Shown here piece after piece: positions 37,226 to 46,739 of a DNA stretch of 64,000 nt. Position numbers and translations under genes: made by a program. A model generated the notes under the pieces. It saw nothing but the letters and a program-made list of their open reading frames with translations. It did not search any database and was not told the origin of the DNA. Position 1 is the first letter of the stretch. Every line of letters begins with the position of its first letter. Source of the stretch: Bacteroidota bacterium (lineage in GTDB: Bacteria; Bacteroidota; Bacteroidia; Chitinophagales; Saprospiraceae); NCBI GenBank assembly GCA_024743405.1, contig JANSWP010000001.1, forward strand, positions 124,001 to 188,000, read 5' to 3'.

Positions 37226-38758
37226 TTAAGATTCTTTCTTCTGATTATGGGGGAATGTCAAAACAAAACTACTCCCCTTACCCAATTCGCTTTTTACATC
37301 CACTTGCCCTTTATGAGCAGTCATCATTGCTTTTACATAACTCAACCCTAACCCAAAACCTTTTATATCATGAAGGTTGCCAGTATGGACTCGGTAAAAT
37401 TTGTCAAAGATATGTTTTTTAGCCTCTTTTGTCATTCCCATCCCTTTATCGCTTACTATAACTTCAAGACCGTCCATGACATTGCGTGTATGAACGGAAA
37501 TTTCTGGTTTTTCTGGCGAATATTTATTCGCATTATCCAATAAATTATTAACAATATTAGAAATATGCGTTAAATCACCTTGAAAATTTGGATTCTCTGC
37601 AGCCAAATCTGCCACCACTGAGCCTCCTTTGCGCTCAACCTGTAAACCAATATTTTCAACTGCTTGCTTTATAACATCATGTATATTAATGTTAGTCAAT
37701 TTCAAATCGTAATCCTGTTTATCGATTTGTGCCATTTGCAAAACCTTCTCCACTTGGTTATTCATTCGCTTATTTTCCTGCTTAATAATCTCTGTAAAAC
37801 GTTTGACCTTATCAGGAAAGCCTAAAATCATTGGATTTGTGATAGAATCTGTTGCCAATGAAATAGTCGCAATTGGTGTTTTAAATTCATGTGTCATATT
37901 ATTGATGAAATCACTTTTCATTTCACCTAATTTCTTTTGACGTAAAATGGTTTGTATAGTGTACGCAAAACAGAACAAAGTGATTCCTATAAAAAGTAAA
38001 GACAGTAAAACAGTTTGCAAAACAGGACCCCATAAAAAGCTTGCTCGGTCGGGAAAATAAACCATTAGCTTTCCTGGTGATTTACTATCACTTTGAAAAA
38101 GATTAACTTGATATTTTGAATTATGTAGATTTTTATAGCCTTCTTTAGTCGGTTGCGGCGCATTATCTTCTTCTACAATAAAATGATTATTAGCAATAAC
38201 AAATGTCTTGGTTTTGCTATCATAAACACCATATTTATAGTCAATTTTTATACCTTGATCATACAATTCTTCCAATAAAAAATCATCTAATAAATCGAGC
38301 TTTATCCTTTCAGCAATAGGGAAATAATCCAAATTTTTAGTGTAATTAACCCATCGAGCTAATTTCTCCGCTTTTTCTCGTTCACAATTCACACAATTAC
38401 AAGAATTAGATTCTAACATCAAACGAAGGTGCTCCGCTTTTGATAAAGGAATCTCACTTCCTTGAATAGCTCCATCAATAGATAAAGAGATAGAAATATC
38501 GCCCGATTCAATTTTATCCCACAGCTCCTGTTCCCGAAAAGCACGTTGAAAACCACTATCTGTATATTGAAAAGCCTCCATCTGTTCATCTTGTTCAAGC
38601 CGATCGGCTACCTCATTTAATGCATGAACAACACGGTTATTAAAATCCTCTTCATTTAGTCTTAAAGCAAAGGAAATCCAATTCACCTGCAGCCACCCTA
38701 TACCAAATAAAGCGGCACTCATCAATCCTATAGTTATCCAAATTGCCTTTTTACTCAT
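37226..38758 (-). CDS. sensor histidine kinase (RprX-like)
   Basis: This 510-residue inner-membrane kinase has transmembrane segments at about 5-27 and 243-268, enclosing a periplasmic sensor domain of about 215 residues. The HisKA box is MTHEFKTPIATISLATDS with His290, and the ATPase domain shows LLDNANKYSPEKP (N-box), VSDKGMGMTKE (G1) and KGFGLGLSYVKAMM (G2). The sensor domain contains a tight cluster Cys120-X-Cys122-X2-Cys125 (CNCVNC), which could sense redox state or a metal. It partners with the OmpR-type regulator downstream and is divergent from the PDZ protein gene. Confidence 0.9.
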   Translation of the reverse strand: MSKKAIWITIGLMSAALFGIGWLQVNWISFALRLNEEDFNNRVVHALNEVADRLEQDEQMEAFQYTDSGFQRAFREQELWDKIESGDISISLSIDGAIQGSEIPLSKAEHLRLMLESNSCNCVNCEREKAEKLARWVNYTKNLDYFPIAERIKLDLLDDFLLEELYDQGIKIDYKYGVYDSKTKTFVIANNHFIVEEDNAPQPTKEGYKNLHNSKYQVNLFQSDSKSPGKLMVYFPDRASFLWGPVLQTVLLSLLFIGITLFCFAYTIQTILRQKKLGEMKSDFINNMTHEFKTPIATISLATDSITNPMILGFPDKVKRFTEIIKQENKRMNNQVEKVLQMAQIDKQDYDLKLTNINIHDVIKQAVENIGLQVERKGGSVVADLAAENPNFQGDLTHISNIVNNLLDNANKYSPEKPEISVHTRNVMDGLEVIVSDKGMGMTKEAKKHIFDKFYRVHTGNLHDIKGFGLGLSYVKAMMTAHKGQVDVKSELGKGSSFVLTFPHNQKKES

Positions 38759-39064
38759 CGTTGTTTTTGTTATAAGAGATTCTTTGTGATATTTTTACAG
38801 GCTGAATTATACAAAAATAGCCAAAGGCATCGGGGTCTATAGGCTGTTTAACAGACTTTAACTTGAATCTGTTTCATGTTTTGAATTCTTTTTTTGAATT
38901 CAGAAATCAATCATTATTTGAAACAAGATTATCAAATTCAATTCCCCAAAATTGGTGATTTTTTTGTTGATAAAAGTATAATCAATCAATTAAACTACCA
39001 ATATTTTTCTCAAATTAAATTATTGATTATCATAGACTTATTAAATATTCAAAAATCATTTATC
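38759..39064 (+). other. 306-base divergent gap between kinase and PDZ gene
   Basis: AT-rich and without a clear consensus promoter or hairpin. An open frame from 38894 runs into the PDZ gene but its first 57 residues look like translated intergenic sequence. Confidence 0.45.
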
Positions 39065-40102
39065 ATGAAAACGATATTATTAAGAACAACGATATTAATT
39101 TTCACTTTGTTGGCAACTTGCCCTACTTTTATCAATGCACAAGAAGAAAGTAAGACAGAAAAGAAAGTAGTCGTCATTACGAAGACAATCGATGAAAACG
39201 GCAACGTGACGGTCAAGAAAAAAGTTACAGAAGGAGGAGACATAAACGACGTAGAAATCAAAAAAATGATGGAAGAAGTCGAAAAAGAGATGGAAGTTCA
39301 AGTGGAAATTAAGTCTAAAAAGTTAAAAGAACACAAGACAAAAGAATCTAAAAGCAAGAAAAAGTATAAAACTTATACAATAGAAATAGACGATGACGAT
39401 GACGATGAAGGGGAGGAGGAACATAAAGTGATGATTTTCAAATCTGACGATGGAGCCGAGAAGGTGATCATCACGAAGGATAGTGAACAAATTGATCTTA
39501 AAGGTGATAATGTTAAAATCATCAAAATGAAGGGAGATGAAGGAGAAGATATCGAAATTAAGATTAAAGAGCTCATGGAAGATGAAGACAATGTTTTCAT
39601 TCATGAGACAAAAGGACACAATGGATTTTTGGGTATTGTAGCGAATCCAGGGAAAGAGGGTTCTTTGACCTTATTAGATGTAGTAGAAGGGAGTCCAGCA
39701 GAAAAGGCAGGCTTGCAAAAAGACGATGTGATAAATTCTATTAATGGACAAAAATTAACCAACTTTAATGAATTGATTGAAGTCTTAGACGATTTGAAAC
39801 CGAATGATAAAGTTGAAATTGGATACAATCGAGGTGAAGAAACTAAAGTTACAAAAGCGACTTTAGCAGAGCATTCCAACCAAACAATTGAAAAAATTAT
39901 TGAAATTGAAACTGATGAAATACATGATCATCGTGGCGGAAATGGGGATAAGATGATTTGGATAGAAAAAGGTGATGAAGAAATGAAATTCGGAGATGAT
40001 GCGGATGAAATTATTATTGAAGAGACCATCGAAGAATCTGAGGAAAACGGGAAAAAAATCATCAAAAAAAAGAAAGTAATTACGAGAATTAAAAAGGAGT
40101 AA
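39065..40102 (+). CDS. secreted highly charged PDZ-domain protein
   Basis: A 345-residue protein starting at the Met at 39065, which opens a good signal peptide (KTILLRTTILIFTLLATCPTFINAQ). The mature part is extremely rich in Lys, Glu and Asp, with an acidic run DDDDDDEGEEE near residue 105, and holds one PDZ domain at about 180-265 (GFLGIVANPG, VVEGSPAEKAGLQKDDVINSINGQKLTNFNELIEVL). No protease domain is attached. PDZ domains bind C-terminal peptides of misfolded proteins in envelope quality control. It is divergent from the RprX-like kinase, so regulation by that system is plausible but unproven. Confidence 0.78.
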   Translation: MKTILLRTTILIFTLLATCPTFINAQEESKTEKKVVVITKTIDENGNVTVKKKVTEGGDINDVEIKKMMEEVEKEMEVQVEIKSKKLKEHKTKESKSKKKYKTYTIEIDDDDDDEGEEEHKVMIFKSDDGAEKVIITKDSEQIDLKGDNVKIIKMKGDEGEDIEIKIKELMEDEDNVFIHETKGHNGFLGIVANPGKEGSLTLLDVVEGSPAEKAGLQKDDVINSINGQKLTNFNELIEVLDDLKPNDKVEIGYNRGEETKVTKATLAEHSNQTIEKIIEIETDEIHDHRGGNGDKMIWIEKGDEEMKFGDDADEIIIEETIEESEENGKKIIKKKKVITRIKKE

Positions 40103-40133
40103 CCTTTCTTTAAAAAATAGTCATCAGTAGGGT

Positions 40134-40154
40134 GAATGTATGACTCATACATTC
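40134..40154. promoter_or_regulatory. 21-base palindrome downstream of the PDZ gene
   Basis: GAATGTATGA and TCATACATTC flank a single central base, a perfect palindrome. It is followed by only TTT, so it may be a weak terminator or a protein-binding site. Confidence 0.5.
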
Positions 40155-40182
40155 TTTAAGAATGATTATTAAACATTAATAA

Positions 40183-40212
40183 TTGAGATTTTACAACGTT
40201 TCCTTAATATTG
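40183..40212 (+). promoter_or_regulatory. probable promoter of the M14 peptidase gene
   Basis: TTG (40183-40185), a 19-base spacer, and TAATATTG (40205-40212), one mismatch to TAnnTTTG. Confidence 0.5.
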
Positions 40213-40244
40213 CGAAAAATCACAAAAAGGTTGGGAGATAGAAA

Positions 40245-40282
40245 GAATAAGAGAGCATTCTATAATGGATGCTCTCTTATTC
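40245..40282 (+). promoter_or_regulatory. hairpin in the leader of the M14 peptidase gene
   Basis: GAATAAGAGAGCAT (40245-40258) and ATGCTCTCTTATTC (40269-40282) form a perfect 14-bp stem in the leader, about 46 bases before the start. It is followed by TTTC only. It could be a terminator, attenuator or mRNA-stability stem. Confidence 0.55.
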
Positions 40283-40328
40283 TTTCAATTTCATCAATCG
40301 CTCAATCTCTTTAAGAGAGCCTAACGTT

Positions 40329-42857
40329 ATGCTAAAAAAAATCCTCTATACCAGTTGCTTATTAATATCTCATTTGGCAGTATTTGCACAACTTCAATCA
40401 CCAAATGAATTTCTTCCTCACAAATTGGGTGAGCACTTTACGCCACATTATATGGTTGTAGATTATTTTCAGCATGCGGCTGAAAACAGTGACCAAGTTC
40501 AATTAATGGAATATGGAAAAACGAATCAAAAAAGACCTTTGACGTTGACTTTCATTTCGACCAAAGAGAACTTGGCAAACTTGGAAGAAATCCGAAAAAA
40601 CAACCTTAGAATGACTGGTTTGGCAAAAGGTCAAGTTGACAATTCAAACCCTGTCGCGGTTGTTTGGATGAGTTTTGGAGTGCATGGAAATGAAGCCGCC
40701 GCCTCAGAAAGTTCCATCAATACGTTATATCAATTATTAACAAAAAGAGAAGCCCAAGAATGGTTGAAAAATACGGTCGTCATAATCGATCCAAGTATCA
40801 ACCCTGACGGTTATTCAAGATATACTCATTGGGTTCGAAATGTTGGCAATAAAGAAGCAGATCCACATTTGGCTTCCCGAGAACATGATGAGCCTTGGCC
40901 TGGAGGAAGGGTCAATCACTATTTATTTGACTTGAACCGAGATTGGGCATGGGCAACACAGATAGAATCTCGCCGGCGATTGAAACAGTATCAAAAGTGG
41001 ATGCCTCAAATTCATGTTGATTTTCATGAGCAATTCCATAATAACCCCTATTATTTCGCACCAGCTGCCATGCCTTTTCATCCGTATATAACAGATTGGC
41101 AAAGTGAATTTCAATATACAGTAGGAAAAAATAATGCAAAATATTTCGATGATGAAGGTTGGTTATATTTTACAAGAGAAGTCTTTGATTTACTATATCC
41201 TAGTTATGGCGATACTTATCCAATTTTCAATGGTGCCATCGGAATGACATACGAACAAGGTGGACATAGTCGAGCAGGTCGAGCAATTCAATTAGATAAT
41301 GGAGATACTTTGACTTTAGATGATCGAATTGCACACCATACAGCAACGGCTCTTTCTACCGTTGAAATCTCTTCTAAAAATGCGGGCAATCTTGTTCAAA
41401 ACTTTCATGATTATTTCACGCAAACACAAAAGAATCCTCCAGGCGAGTACAAAACTTTTATAATAAAAGGAACCAATCATCCTGACAAATTGGAGTCTTT
41501 AATGCAGTTTTTGGATCTTCATCAAATACAATATTGCAATCCAGAAAGCGATAAAAGTGTCAATGCATTCCATTATCAAACTGGAAAATCTGGCAATCAC
41601 AAAATCGAGACTAATGATTTGATTATCAGTTCCTACCAACCCAAAGGAATCTTGGCACAAGTTCTTTTTGAACCTAAAACAGAAGTCGTTGATTCCTTGA
41701 CTTATGATATTACCGCATGGGCATTACCCTACGCGAGAGGTTTAGAAGCTTACGCATCTAAAGAGCGTGTAAATGTTAATTTCCCTTGTGTACAATCCAA
41801 GCTGACAGTGCGACCGCCTTGGCAAGGAGAACCTTATGCATATGTAGCGCCTTGGAATTCATTGAAAAGCGCACAATTTCTATCAGAAATTTTGAAATCG
41901 GAAGTCAAAGTTCGGTTCGCACAAGAACCTTTCGAACTGGATGGTCGCAAATTTAATGCGGGTACTTTAGTTATAACTCAAGCAGATAATAGAAAACTCA
42001 AAAACTTAAATGAGAAAGTCGCCAATGCGGCATTTACATTTGATCATGAACTTCATTTAGCTAATACAGGATTTGTGACAAGTGGTCATGATTTTGGTTC
42101 AGACAATATGATATTCATCAAAAAGCCAAAAGTGCTGGTTCTTTCTGGTGAACGAACTTTCACAAATGAATTTGGACAAGTTTGGTATTATTTTGAACAA
42201 GATTTAAACTACCCAATTACAATTTCAGATGCCGATAATTTGTCGCAAATTGACTTAGATGATTTTAATTTAATCGTCATGCCAGAAGGGCGTTTTCGAC
42301 TAAATGATGGTCTTCTGACTAAATTAAATACTTGGATCGCTGGAGGTGGTCGTTTGATTTCTATTGGGTTTGCGAATAGAAGTCTTGAGGATAAAAAGGG
42401 ATTTAACCTTACCAAATACGCTAAGAAATCTGACAAAAGTGTCGCCGAAAAAAATAGAGAGGAAACTGCTTTAGAAAATAGAACCGCAAAATATAAAGAC
42501 CGTCTTCGAGCTTCTATTTCTGACGGACTGCCAGGAGCCATTTTCAAGATTAATTTAGATAATTCTCATCCATTAGGTTTTGGAATGAAAGATTACTATT
42601 TCACACTGAAAACCAATACATTACGATATGACTTATTGAAAGATACTTGGAATGTTGGATACGTCGGAGAAGATCCAATGATTTCAGGATTTGTCGGTTC
42701 AAATATAAAATCCAGTTTTGATAATTCCGTTGTTTTTGCGGTTCAAAATAAAGGAAGAGGAAGTATTACTTATATGATTGACAATCCGCTTTTCAGAGCA
42801 TTTTGGGAAGAAGGAAAATTTTTATTTAGCAATGCTGTTTTCTTTGTTGGACAGTAA
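40329..42857 (+). CDS. M14-family metallocarboxypeptidase, secreted
   Basis: An 842-residue zinc peptidase starting at the Met at 40329, followed by a signal peptide (LKKILYTSCLLISHLAVFAQ). The M14 site is complete: zinc ligands in GVHGNEAAASE (His and Glu), substrate-binding DLNRDWAWATQIESRR, and the third zinc ligand in HVDFHEQFHNNPYYFAP, with the catalytic Glu in GMTYEQGGHSRAG. A long C-terminal region follows with a glutamine-amidotransferase-like fold pattern (PKVLVLSG, LIVMPEGRFRL, WIAGGGRLISIG). It probably digests peptides outside the inner membrane. A promoter and a strong leader hairpin lie upstream. Confidence 0.9.
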   Translation: MLKKILYTSCLLISHLAVFAQLQSPNEFLPHKLGEHFTPHYMVVDYFQHAAENSDQVQLMEYGKTNQKRPLTLTFISTKENLANLEEIRKNNLRMTGLAKGQVDNSNPVAVVWMSFGVHGNEAAASESSINTLYQLLTKREAQEWLKNTVVIIDPSINPDGYSRYTHWVRNVGNKEADPHLASREHDEPWPGGRVNHYLFDLNRDWAWATQIESRRRLKQYQKWMPQIHVDFHEQFHNNPYYFAPAAMPFHPYITDWQSEFQYTVGKNNAKYFDDEGWLYFTREVFDLLYPSYGDTYPIFNGAIGMTYEQGGHSRAGRAIQLDNGDTLTLDDRIAHHTATALSTVEISSKNAGNLVQNFHDYFTQTQKNPPGEYKTFIIKGTNHPDKLESLMQFLDLHQIQYCNPESDKSVNAFHYQTGKSGNHKIETNDLIISSYQPKGILAQVLFEPKTEVVDSLTYDITAWALPYARGLEAYASKERVNVNFPCVQSKLTVRPPWQGEPYAYVAPWNSLKSAQFLSEILKSEVKVRFAQEPFELDGRKFNAGTLVITQADNRKLKNLNEKVANAAFTFDHELHLANTGFVTSGHDFGSDNMIFIKKPKVLVLSGERTFTNEFGQVWYYFEQDLNYPITISDADNLSQIDLDDFNLIVMPEGRFRLNDGLLTKLNTWIAGGGRLISIGFANRSLEDKKGFNLTKYAKKSDKSVAEKNREETALENRTAKYKDRLRASISDGLPGAIFKINLDNSHPLGFGMKDYYFTLKTNTLRYDLLKDTWNVGYVGEDPMISGFVGSNIKSSFDNSVVFAVQNKGRGSITYMIDNPLFRAFWEEGKFLFSNAVFFVGQ

Positions 42858-43110
42858 AATCATTTGACCATTGTTGCATGACTATAATTATATAGCCATG
42901 CAACAATAAGTAAGCGAGCAATATTAAGTTTAGAATAAATTTTTGAATTATTTTTTTCTCTCACAAGGCAAAAAACACAGTCATAGCCTTAGCTCTCTGA
43001 GCTGGCTTGTGCCAGTGGCACAAAGGCATAGCCAAAAGTATTTTTAACGCAGTGAGTGGAAAAAATAAACTAAAATTTGCTGCAGATAATATTGCTCTCT
43101 TACTTATGTC
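42858..43110. other. 253-base convergent gap
   Basis: No gene. It contains a small hairpin, TTGTGCC (43007-43013) with GGCACAA (43017-43023), and AGCTCTCTGAGCT just before it. Meaning unclear. Confidence 0.4.
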
Positions 43111-43584
43111 TTATTTCATAATAGTAATCGTTTCCGTCTCCAAAATATTACTCCAATTTCCAGCCCTATCTTTCAATCGAATCGTAAAAGTCGTCGTTTC
43201 ACTATCATTCGAATCATCTAAAACAATCGTATGATCCAACACGATATTTAGCTCACCAGTAATCGCAATTTCATTACCCAAAGGCGCTAAAGGTTGCAAA
43301 TGGTAATTGAAAATCAAGGTTTCCGAATCTCTCTGATCAATAATTTCGATCGAAGTTTCATCAGGGTCTTCCGTTCCTAAATCCCCATCACCATCCGTAT
43401 AATTGATTACAAAAGACAAAGAATCAATACCCGACACAACCGTGGTTTGAGAAACACCTATTAATGTAATTTCAGGCACTTCGCTAATATCCGGTGTTGG
43501 GTTATTATTGTCATTTGTAGTGATGGTTTCTTTTGTACAACCAAAAGCACCACAAAAAATAAAAAGAAACAATATATTTCTCAT
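43111..43584 (-). CDS. small lipoprotein, last gene of the five-gene operon
   Basis: A 157-residue protein starting at the Met at 43584 with a lipoprotein signal ending FCGAFGC. The mature part begins with a flexible Thr/Asn/Pro-rich linker and then a beta-sandwich-like domain (ITLIGVSQTTVVSGIDSLSFVINYTDGDGDLG, late TFTIRLKDRAGNWSN). The DGDGDLG acidic turn resembles a calcium site seen in Ig-like or cadherin-like domains. Family not recognised. It follows the cytochrome-like lipoprotein gene by about 60 bases and is probably co-transcribed. Confidence 0.7.
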   Translation of the reverse strand: MRNILFLFIFCGAFGCTKETITTNDNNNPTPDISEVPEITLIGVSQTTVVSGIDSLSFVINYTDGDGDLGTEDPDETSIEIIDQRDSETLIFNYHLQPLAPLGNEIAITGELNIVLDHTIVLDDSNDSETTTFTIRLKDRAGNWSNILETETITIMK

Positions 43585-43647
43585 GTTTTTGGATTTCGAT
43601 AACCTACAAATAATAAAACTGAACATTGCAAACTGTCCCACCTCTAA

Positions 43648-44718
43648 CTACGGTTGATACACAAAAAATGAATAATAAAAAGCAAAAGGCTGGATCGAAG
43701 AATCTTCTGGAATCGCTGTCTCTTCATGGTCTTCATCTTGGACAATAATTCGCATATAGACAATGCTATTCGTTGCAAACCCTAGTGACGATGCATTAAA
43801 GGTCGCTTTGTAATGATATGGGTTATTTTGCCCTATGACTGGCTCATATAATTGGTTCATGATTTCAGGGAGTTGAAAAGCTGGCAAACTAAACATATCT
43901 GTACTTTTTTTCGGACTACCCACATACTCTAAGTCTACTTCTACTGCATCACTAAAATCAAATAAATTAGTTGATAATTGAATTTTAGTATTCGTCAAAT
44001 TTTCTCCAAAATTGTAATTCACCTCATCCAAGAAATCCAAAAAACCAAACCAAACATCCGCTTCTTCATTGGCCAGTACCACAAAAGAATTAAACGGATT
44101 GCCATCTACCCGTATGGTATCCGTTCGATATTGAAGTCCTGGGATACCTGGAAATGGCACGTAAGCTAATACTCCAAAACAGTTCGGTTGCTCATTCGAT
44201 TGCATCGGATCAATTCCAAAAGGGTCCTTAGCTCCATCCTCGATCCAATTTCGAATTAAGGTCAACAAATTATCTGGTAAAGGATTTCCGCTCGACGGCA
44301 TTCTTTCGAAATTCGGTGGCTCATGGTTGGTTAATCTTTGCCACATCATAGACTCTTCTAGAGAACCAGGTGCGACTCTGAAAGACAAAGGATTTTTGCC
44401 ATCTACTTGTGGATCATAGTTTTTCGTAATAGAATGTTCCACTAAAGAATTATAAGCGCCTTGAACCGTCCGAAAATCAGGTTCAAAAGTACCATCATGA
44501 CAAGCAGGTTGATTACATCTAGAACTAAAAATATAGGTATGTAGTCCCACAAATGTATTAGAATCAACAGGCAATTCAGGTGGATTAACCTCACTCCAAT
44601 CTATAGAATCAAAAGGGTTTTCAGGTGGTGTTGGGTCAATGGTTTCCTCCACAAAAGACTCTGAACAAGCATACAATAGAAATGCCATTGAGCAAAAAGC
44701 GATGAGGATCTTTTTCAT
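43648..44718 (-). CDS. lipoprotein with cytochrome c-like CX4CH motif
   Basis: A 356-residue protein with a lipoprotein signal ending LLYAC (Cys18). Residues about 58-165 resemble the short c-type cytochrome domain found beside DUF1549/DUF1501 proteins: heme-type motif CNQPACHDG (Cys68, Cys73, His74, with four residues between the cysteines rather than two), FRVAPGSLEESMMWQRL, and ERMPSSGNPLPDNLLTLIRNWIEDGAKDPF, where Met140 could be the second heme ligand. A beta-rich domain of about 180 residues follows. Whether it binds heme is unproven, since CX4CH is noncanonical. Fourth gene of the operon. Confidence 0.75.
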   Translation of the reverse strand: MKKILIAFCSMAFLLYACSESFVEETIDPTPPENPFDSIDWSEVNPPELPVDSNTFVGLHTYIFSSRCNQPACHDGTFEPDFRTVQGAYNSLVEHSITKNYDPQVDGKNPLSFRVAPGSLEESMMWQRLTNHEPPNFERMPSSGNPLPDNLLTLIRNWIEDGAKDPFGIDPMQSNEQPNCFGVLAYVPFPGIPGLQYRTDTIRVDGNPFNSFVVLANEEADVWFGFLDFLDEVNYNFGENLTNTKIQLSTNLFDFSDAVEVDLEYVGSPKKSTDMFSLPAFQLPEIMNQLYEPVIGQNNPYHYKATFNASSLGFATNSIVYMRIIVQDEDHEETAIPEDSSIQPFAFYYSFFVYQP

Positions 44719-44746
44719 CGGTTTGTTTTTATATAGATTTTAAATT

Positions 44747-46105
44747 TCACAAAAATGCTTCCGTCAAAACACGCCCATTTAATAATCCATTTGGAATATC
44801 TTCGTGGAAACCGAGAATATGTGCAATCGTTGGAACAATATCCACAGATTCGGCAGTGGCGACACCATTATTGCCAAAAGTTTGGCGAATCACCTTATCA
44901 TCTGGGCCCACAATCAATGAAAATAATCTTCGAGAGTTCGCATCACTTGTATGATCAAAGGCGAGCATTCCATTCCCGTCTTGGAGATTATTTGGCATCA
45001 GATTTCGACCATGTTCTGGGATACAAACCATAATGGTATCATCAGCCAAAACAGGGTGACTTTGGATCTTATCCCACAACCAACCTACTCCATAATCGGC
45101 ACGATGTAAGAAATTCAAATAACCCGTGAAATTGCTATGACAAATATCCAAATTGGTGGTATTAACTACAGTAAGTTCAGGAGTGAATTTATTCAGTACT
45201 TCCCATGCTCCTGCTACTGCGACTAAATCACCCGTCAATAAATTCGGATTATCGTATGGTAGGGGAAATTCCATCCCTCCATTTTGTACTTTTTCTAACG
45301 TTTCAACATAGAAAGCTTTGATTTCCTCACGGTGGTCTGCTGTATTTTGAATCCCTGGCAAATCAGCCGCCGTTTCATCAAAATTCTTATCCAAAATGGA
45401 TTTAATTTTATTGATTCGAGCTACATCATCTGGCTGATAAAGTATCGCGTCTTGCAATTGTCGAGATCCAGGTTGACCTTCAAAAAATAGCGTTAATGGA
45501 CGCATATAATTTGCACCATACCCTGCACCATACCCAGGATAACGACTATAATTTAAGGAAGGATATGGACCTAAGCCTTCCGAAATCCACCATGCATTCA
45601 TCGCACTTCTTGCTGGGTCAGAGTGTTTTCGATAATATTCAAAAATGGTTGGAAATTCAGGATTAACATTTAAATTTAATCCCGTCTCAGTATAAACACC
45701 AGTCATCGCAACTGTATGTCCGTTATAATGACCTGTAGGTCCTTCCCCATAAAGCACTTCCTTAAAATACGCCCCTTGTTTTGATAAAGGAGTACTCAAA
45801 ATTGGATCCCACATACTATTCCCACCTGCATAATTGAATACGTCTAAAGCCTCTGTCGGCTCTGCGCCGTCCAGCATATTCCGCATAATATTTCCAGTAG
45901 CTGACTGACCGGGCTGGTTGGAAATAAAACCTTGCTCTATAGATTCTTGATTTCGAATACCTCCTCCAAAAAGAACAAAAACGACATGATTAACTACTCG
46001 CGCGCCAGTATTGGCAAACAATCGACCACTAGGTAATATATAAGGTGCTGTAATAACAGTTCCGGCAGTAAGTCCAGCTTTTTTTATGAATTGACGTCTT
46101 TTCAT
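44747..46105 (-). CDS. Tat-exported DUF1501-like/alkaline-phosphatase-superfamily protein
   Basis: A 452-residue protein with a twin-arginine signal (KRRQFIKKAG at 2-11, then a hydrophobic stretch to about 30), so it is exported folded. The mature part follows the DUF1501 plan: FVLFGGGIRN early, then DICHSNFTGYLNFLHRADYGVGWLWDKI, TIMVCIPEHGRNLMPN (in place of the usual EFGR), an AFDHT segment and VDIVPTIAHILGF near the end, as in sulfatases. The substrate is unknown. Tat export suggests a cofactor or metal is inserted before export. It is the third gene of the operon, 28 bases before the cytochrome-like lipoprotein gene. Confidence 0.75.
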   Translation of the reverse strand: MKRRQFIKKAGLTAGTVITAPYILPSGRLFANTGARVVNHVVFVLFGGGIRNQESIEQGFISNQPGQSATGNIMRNMLDGAEPTEALDVFNYAGGNSMWDPILSTPLSKQGAYFKEVLYGEGPTGHYNGHTVAMTGVYTETGLNLNVNPEFPTIFEYYRKHSDPARSAMNAWWISEGLGPYPSLNYSRYPGYGAGYGANYMRPLTLFFEGQPGSRQLQDAILYQPDDVARINKIKSILDKNFDETAADLPGIQNTADHREEIKAFYVETLEKVQNGGMEFPLPYDNPNLLTGDLVAVAGAWEVLNKFTPELTVVNTTNLDICHSNFTGYLNFLHRADYGVGWLWDKIQSHPVLADDTIMVCIPEHGRNLMPNNLQDGNGMLAFDHTSDANSRRLFSLIVGPDDKVIRQTFGNNGVATAESVDIVPTIAHILGFHEDIPNGLLNGRVLTEAFL

Positions 46106-46162
46106 GACTTTATTATTGGTGGTTTTTGATTGATAAATTTGAAGTTTTACAATCGTTAGACG

Positions 46163-46684
46163 TTAATAAAATTTATATTCATTCGATAGTCCAAAGGCTT
46201 GATAAACCAATTCAGGTGTCAAATTTTCATCTTCATCAATTACCTTTTTGAGTTCAAAAACCTCATATGGATTAGGCATTCTTAGATAAAATCTTAGGTA
46301 AGTTTCCGTTATAAATAAATCTAAATCGGCGCGCATTTGAATATTAGAAGGAATCATTGTCCCACCAGCATTGATAAAATTATTTAGAAATAACTCATCT
46401 GCCATTTGTTTGTCTCCTGTTGCTTCTCTGATCAGTGACAAATCTGAAAGGGTATTCGCTTCAATTGGAGACTGAAATAAGTTGGCATATAGCCCCGAAA
46501 GAAATGCTTCCGGTGTTTTTTGACGGGTCTTTTCAATATTATTTTGATAAACAGCAACTTGATTGATCTCATACACATAATTATCAACCACCGTTTCGTT
46601 AATAACTTTCGTCTCCTTTTTACAAGAAGAAAGAGCAAAAAGAGCACTAAAAATAAATAGGAAAAAGTATTCAAACATTTGCAT
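46163..46684 (-). CDS. small lipoprotein, second gene of the operon
   Basis: A 173-residue protein (start possibly the Met at 46678) with a lipoprotein signal ending FALSSC. The mature part is helical and ends with TYLRFYLRMPNPYEVFELKKVI and a YQAFGLSNEYKFY terminus. The helical pattern 'Y-L-R-x-x-x-R-x-P-x-x-x-E' recalls the DUF1549/DUF1553 proteins that pair with DUF1501 and cytochrome-like domains elsewhere, but much shortened. Family otherwise unrecognised. It lies 57 bases before the Tat protein gene. Confidence 0.65.
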   Translation of the reverse strand: MQMFEYFFLFIFSALFALSSCKKETKVINETVVDNYVYEINQVAVYQNNIEKTRQKTPEAFLSGLYANLFQSPIEANTLSDLSLIREATGDKQMADELFLNNFINAGGTMIPSNIQMRADLDLFITETYLRFYLRMPNPYEVFELKKVIDEDENLTPELVYQAFGLSNEYKFY

Positions 46685-46739
46685 GACTAATTGATTTCGG
46701 TATTTGATTGATCAAAATTTATTTATTGACTTTACACCA

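Noticed and set aside
38894-39064. Upstream extension of the PDZ protein
   Set aside because: The added 57 residues look like translated AT-rich intergenic DNA, and a clear signal peptide begins at the Met at 39065.
39323-39619. 98-residue open frame antisense to the PDZ gene
   Set aside because: It is the reverse complement of the Lys/Glu/Asp-rich coding repeat and has no independent support.
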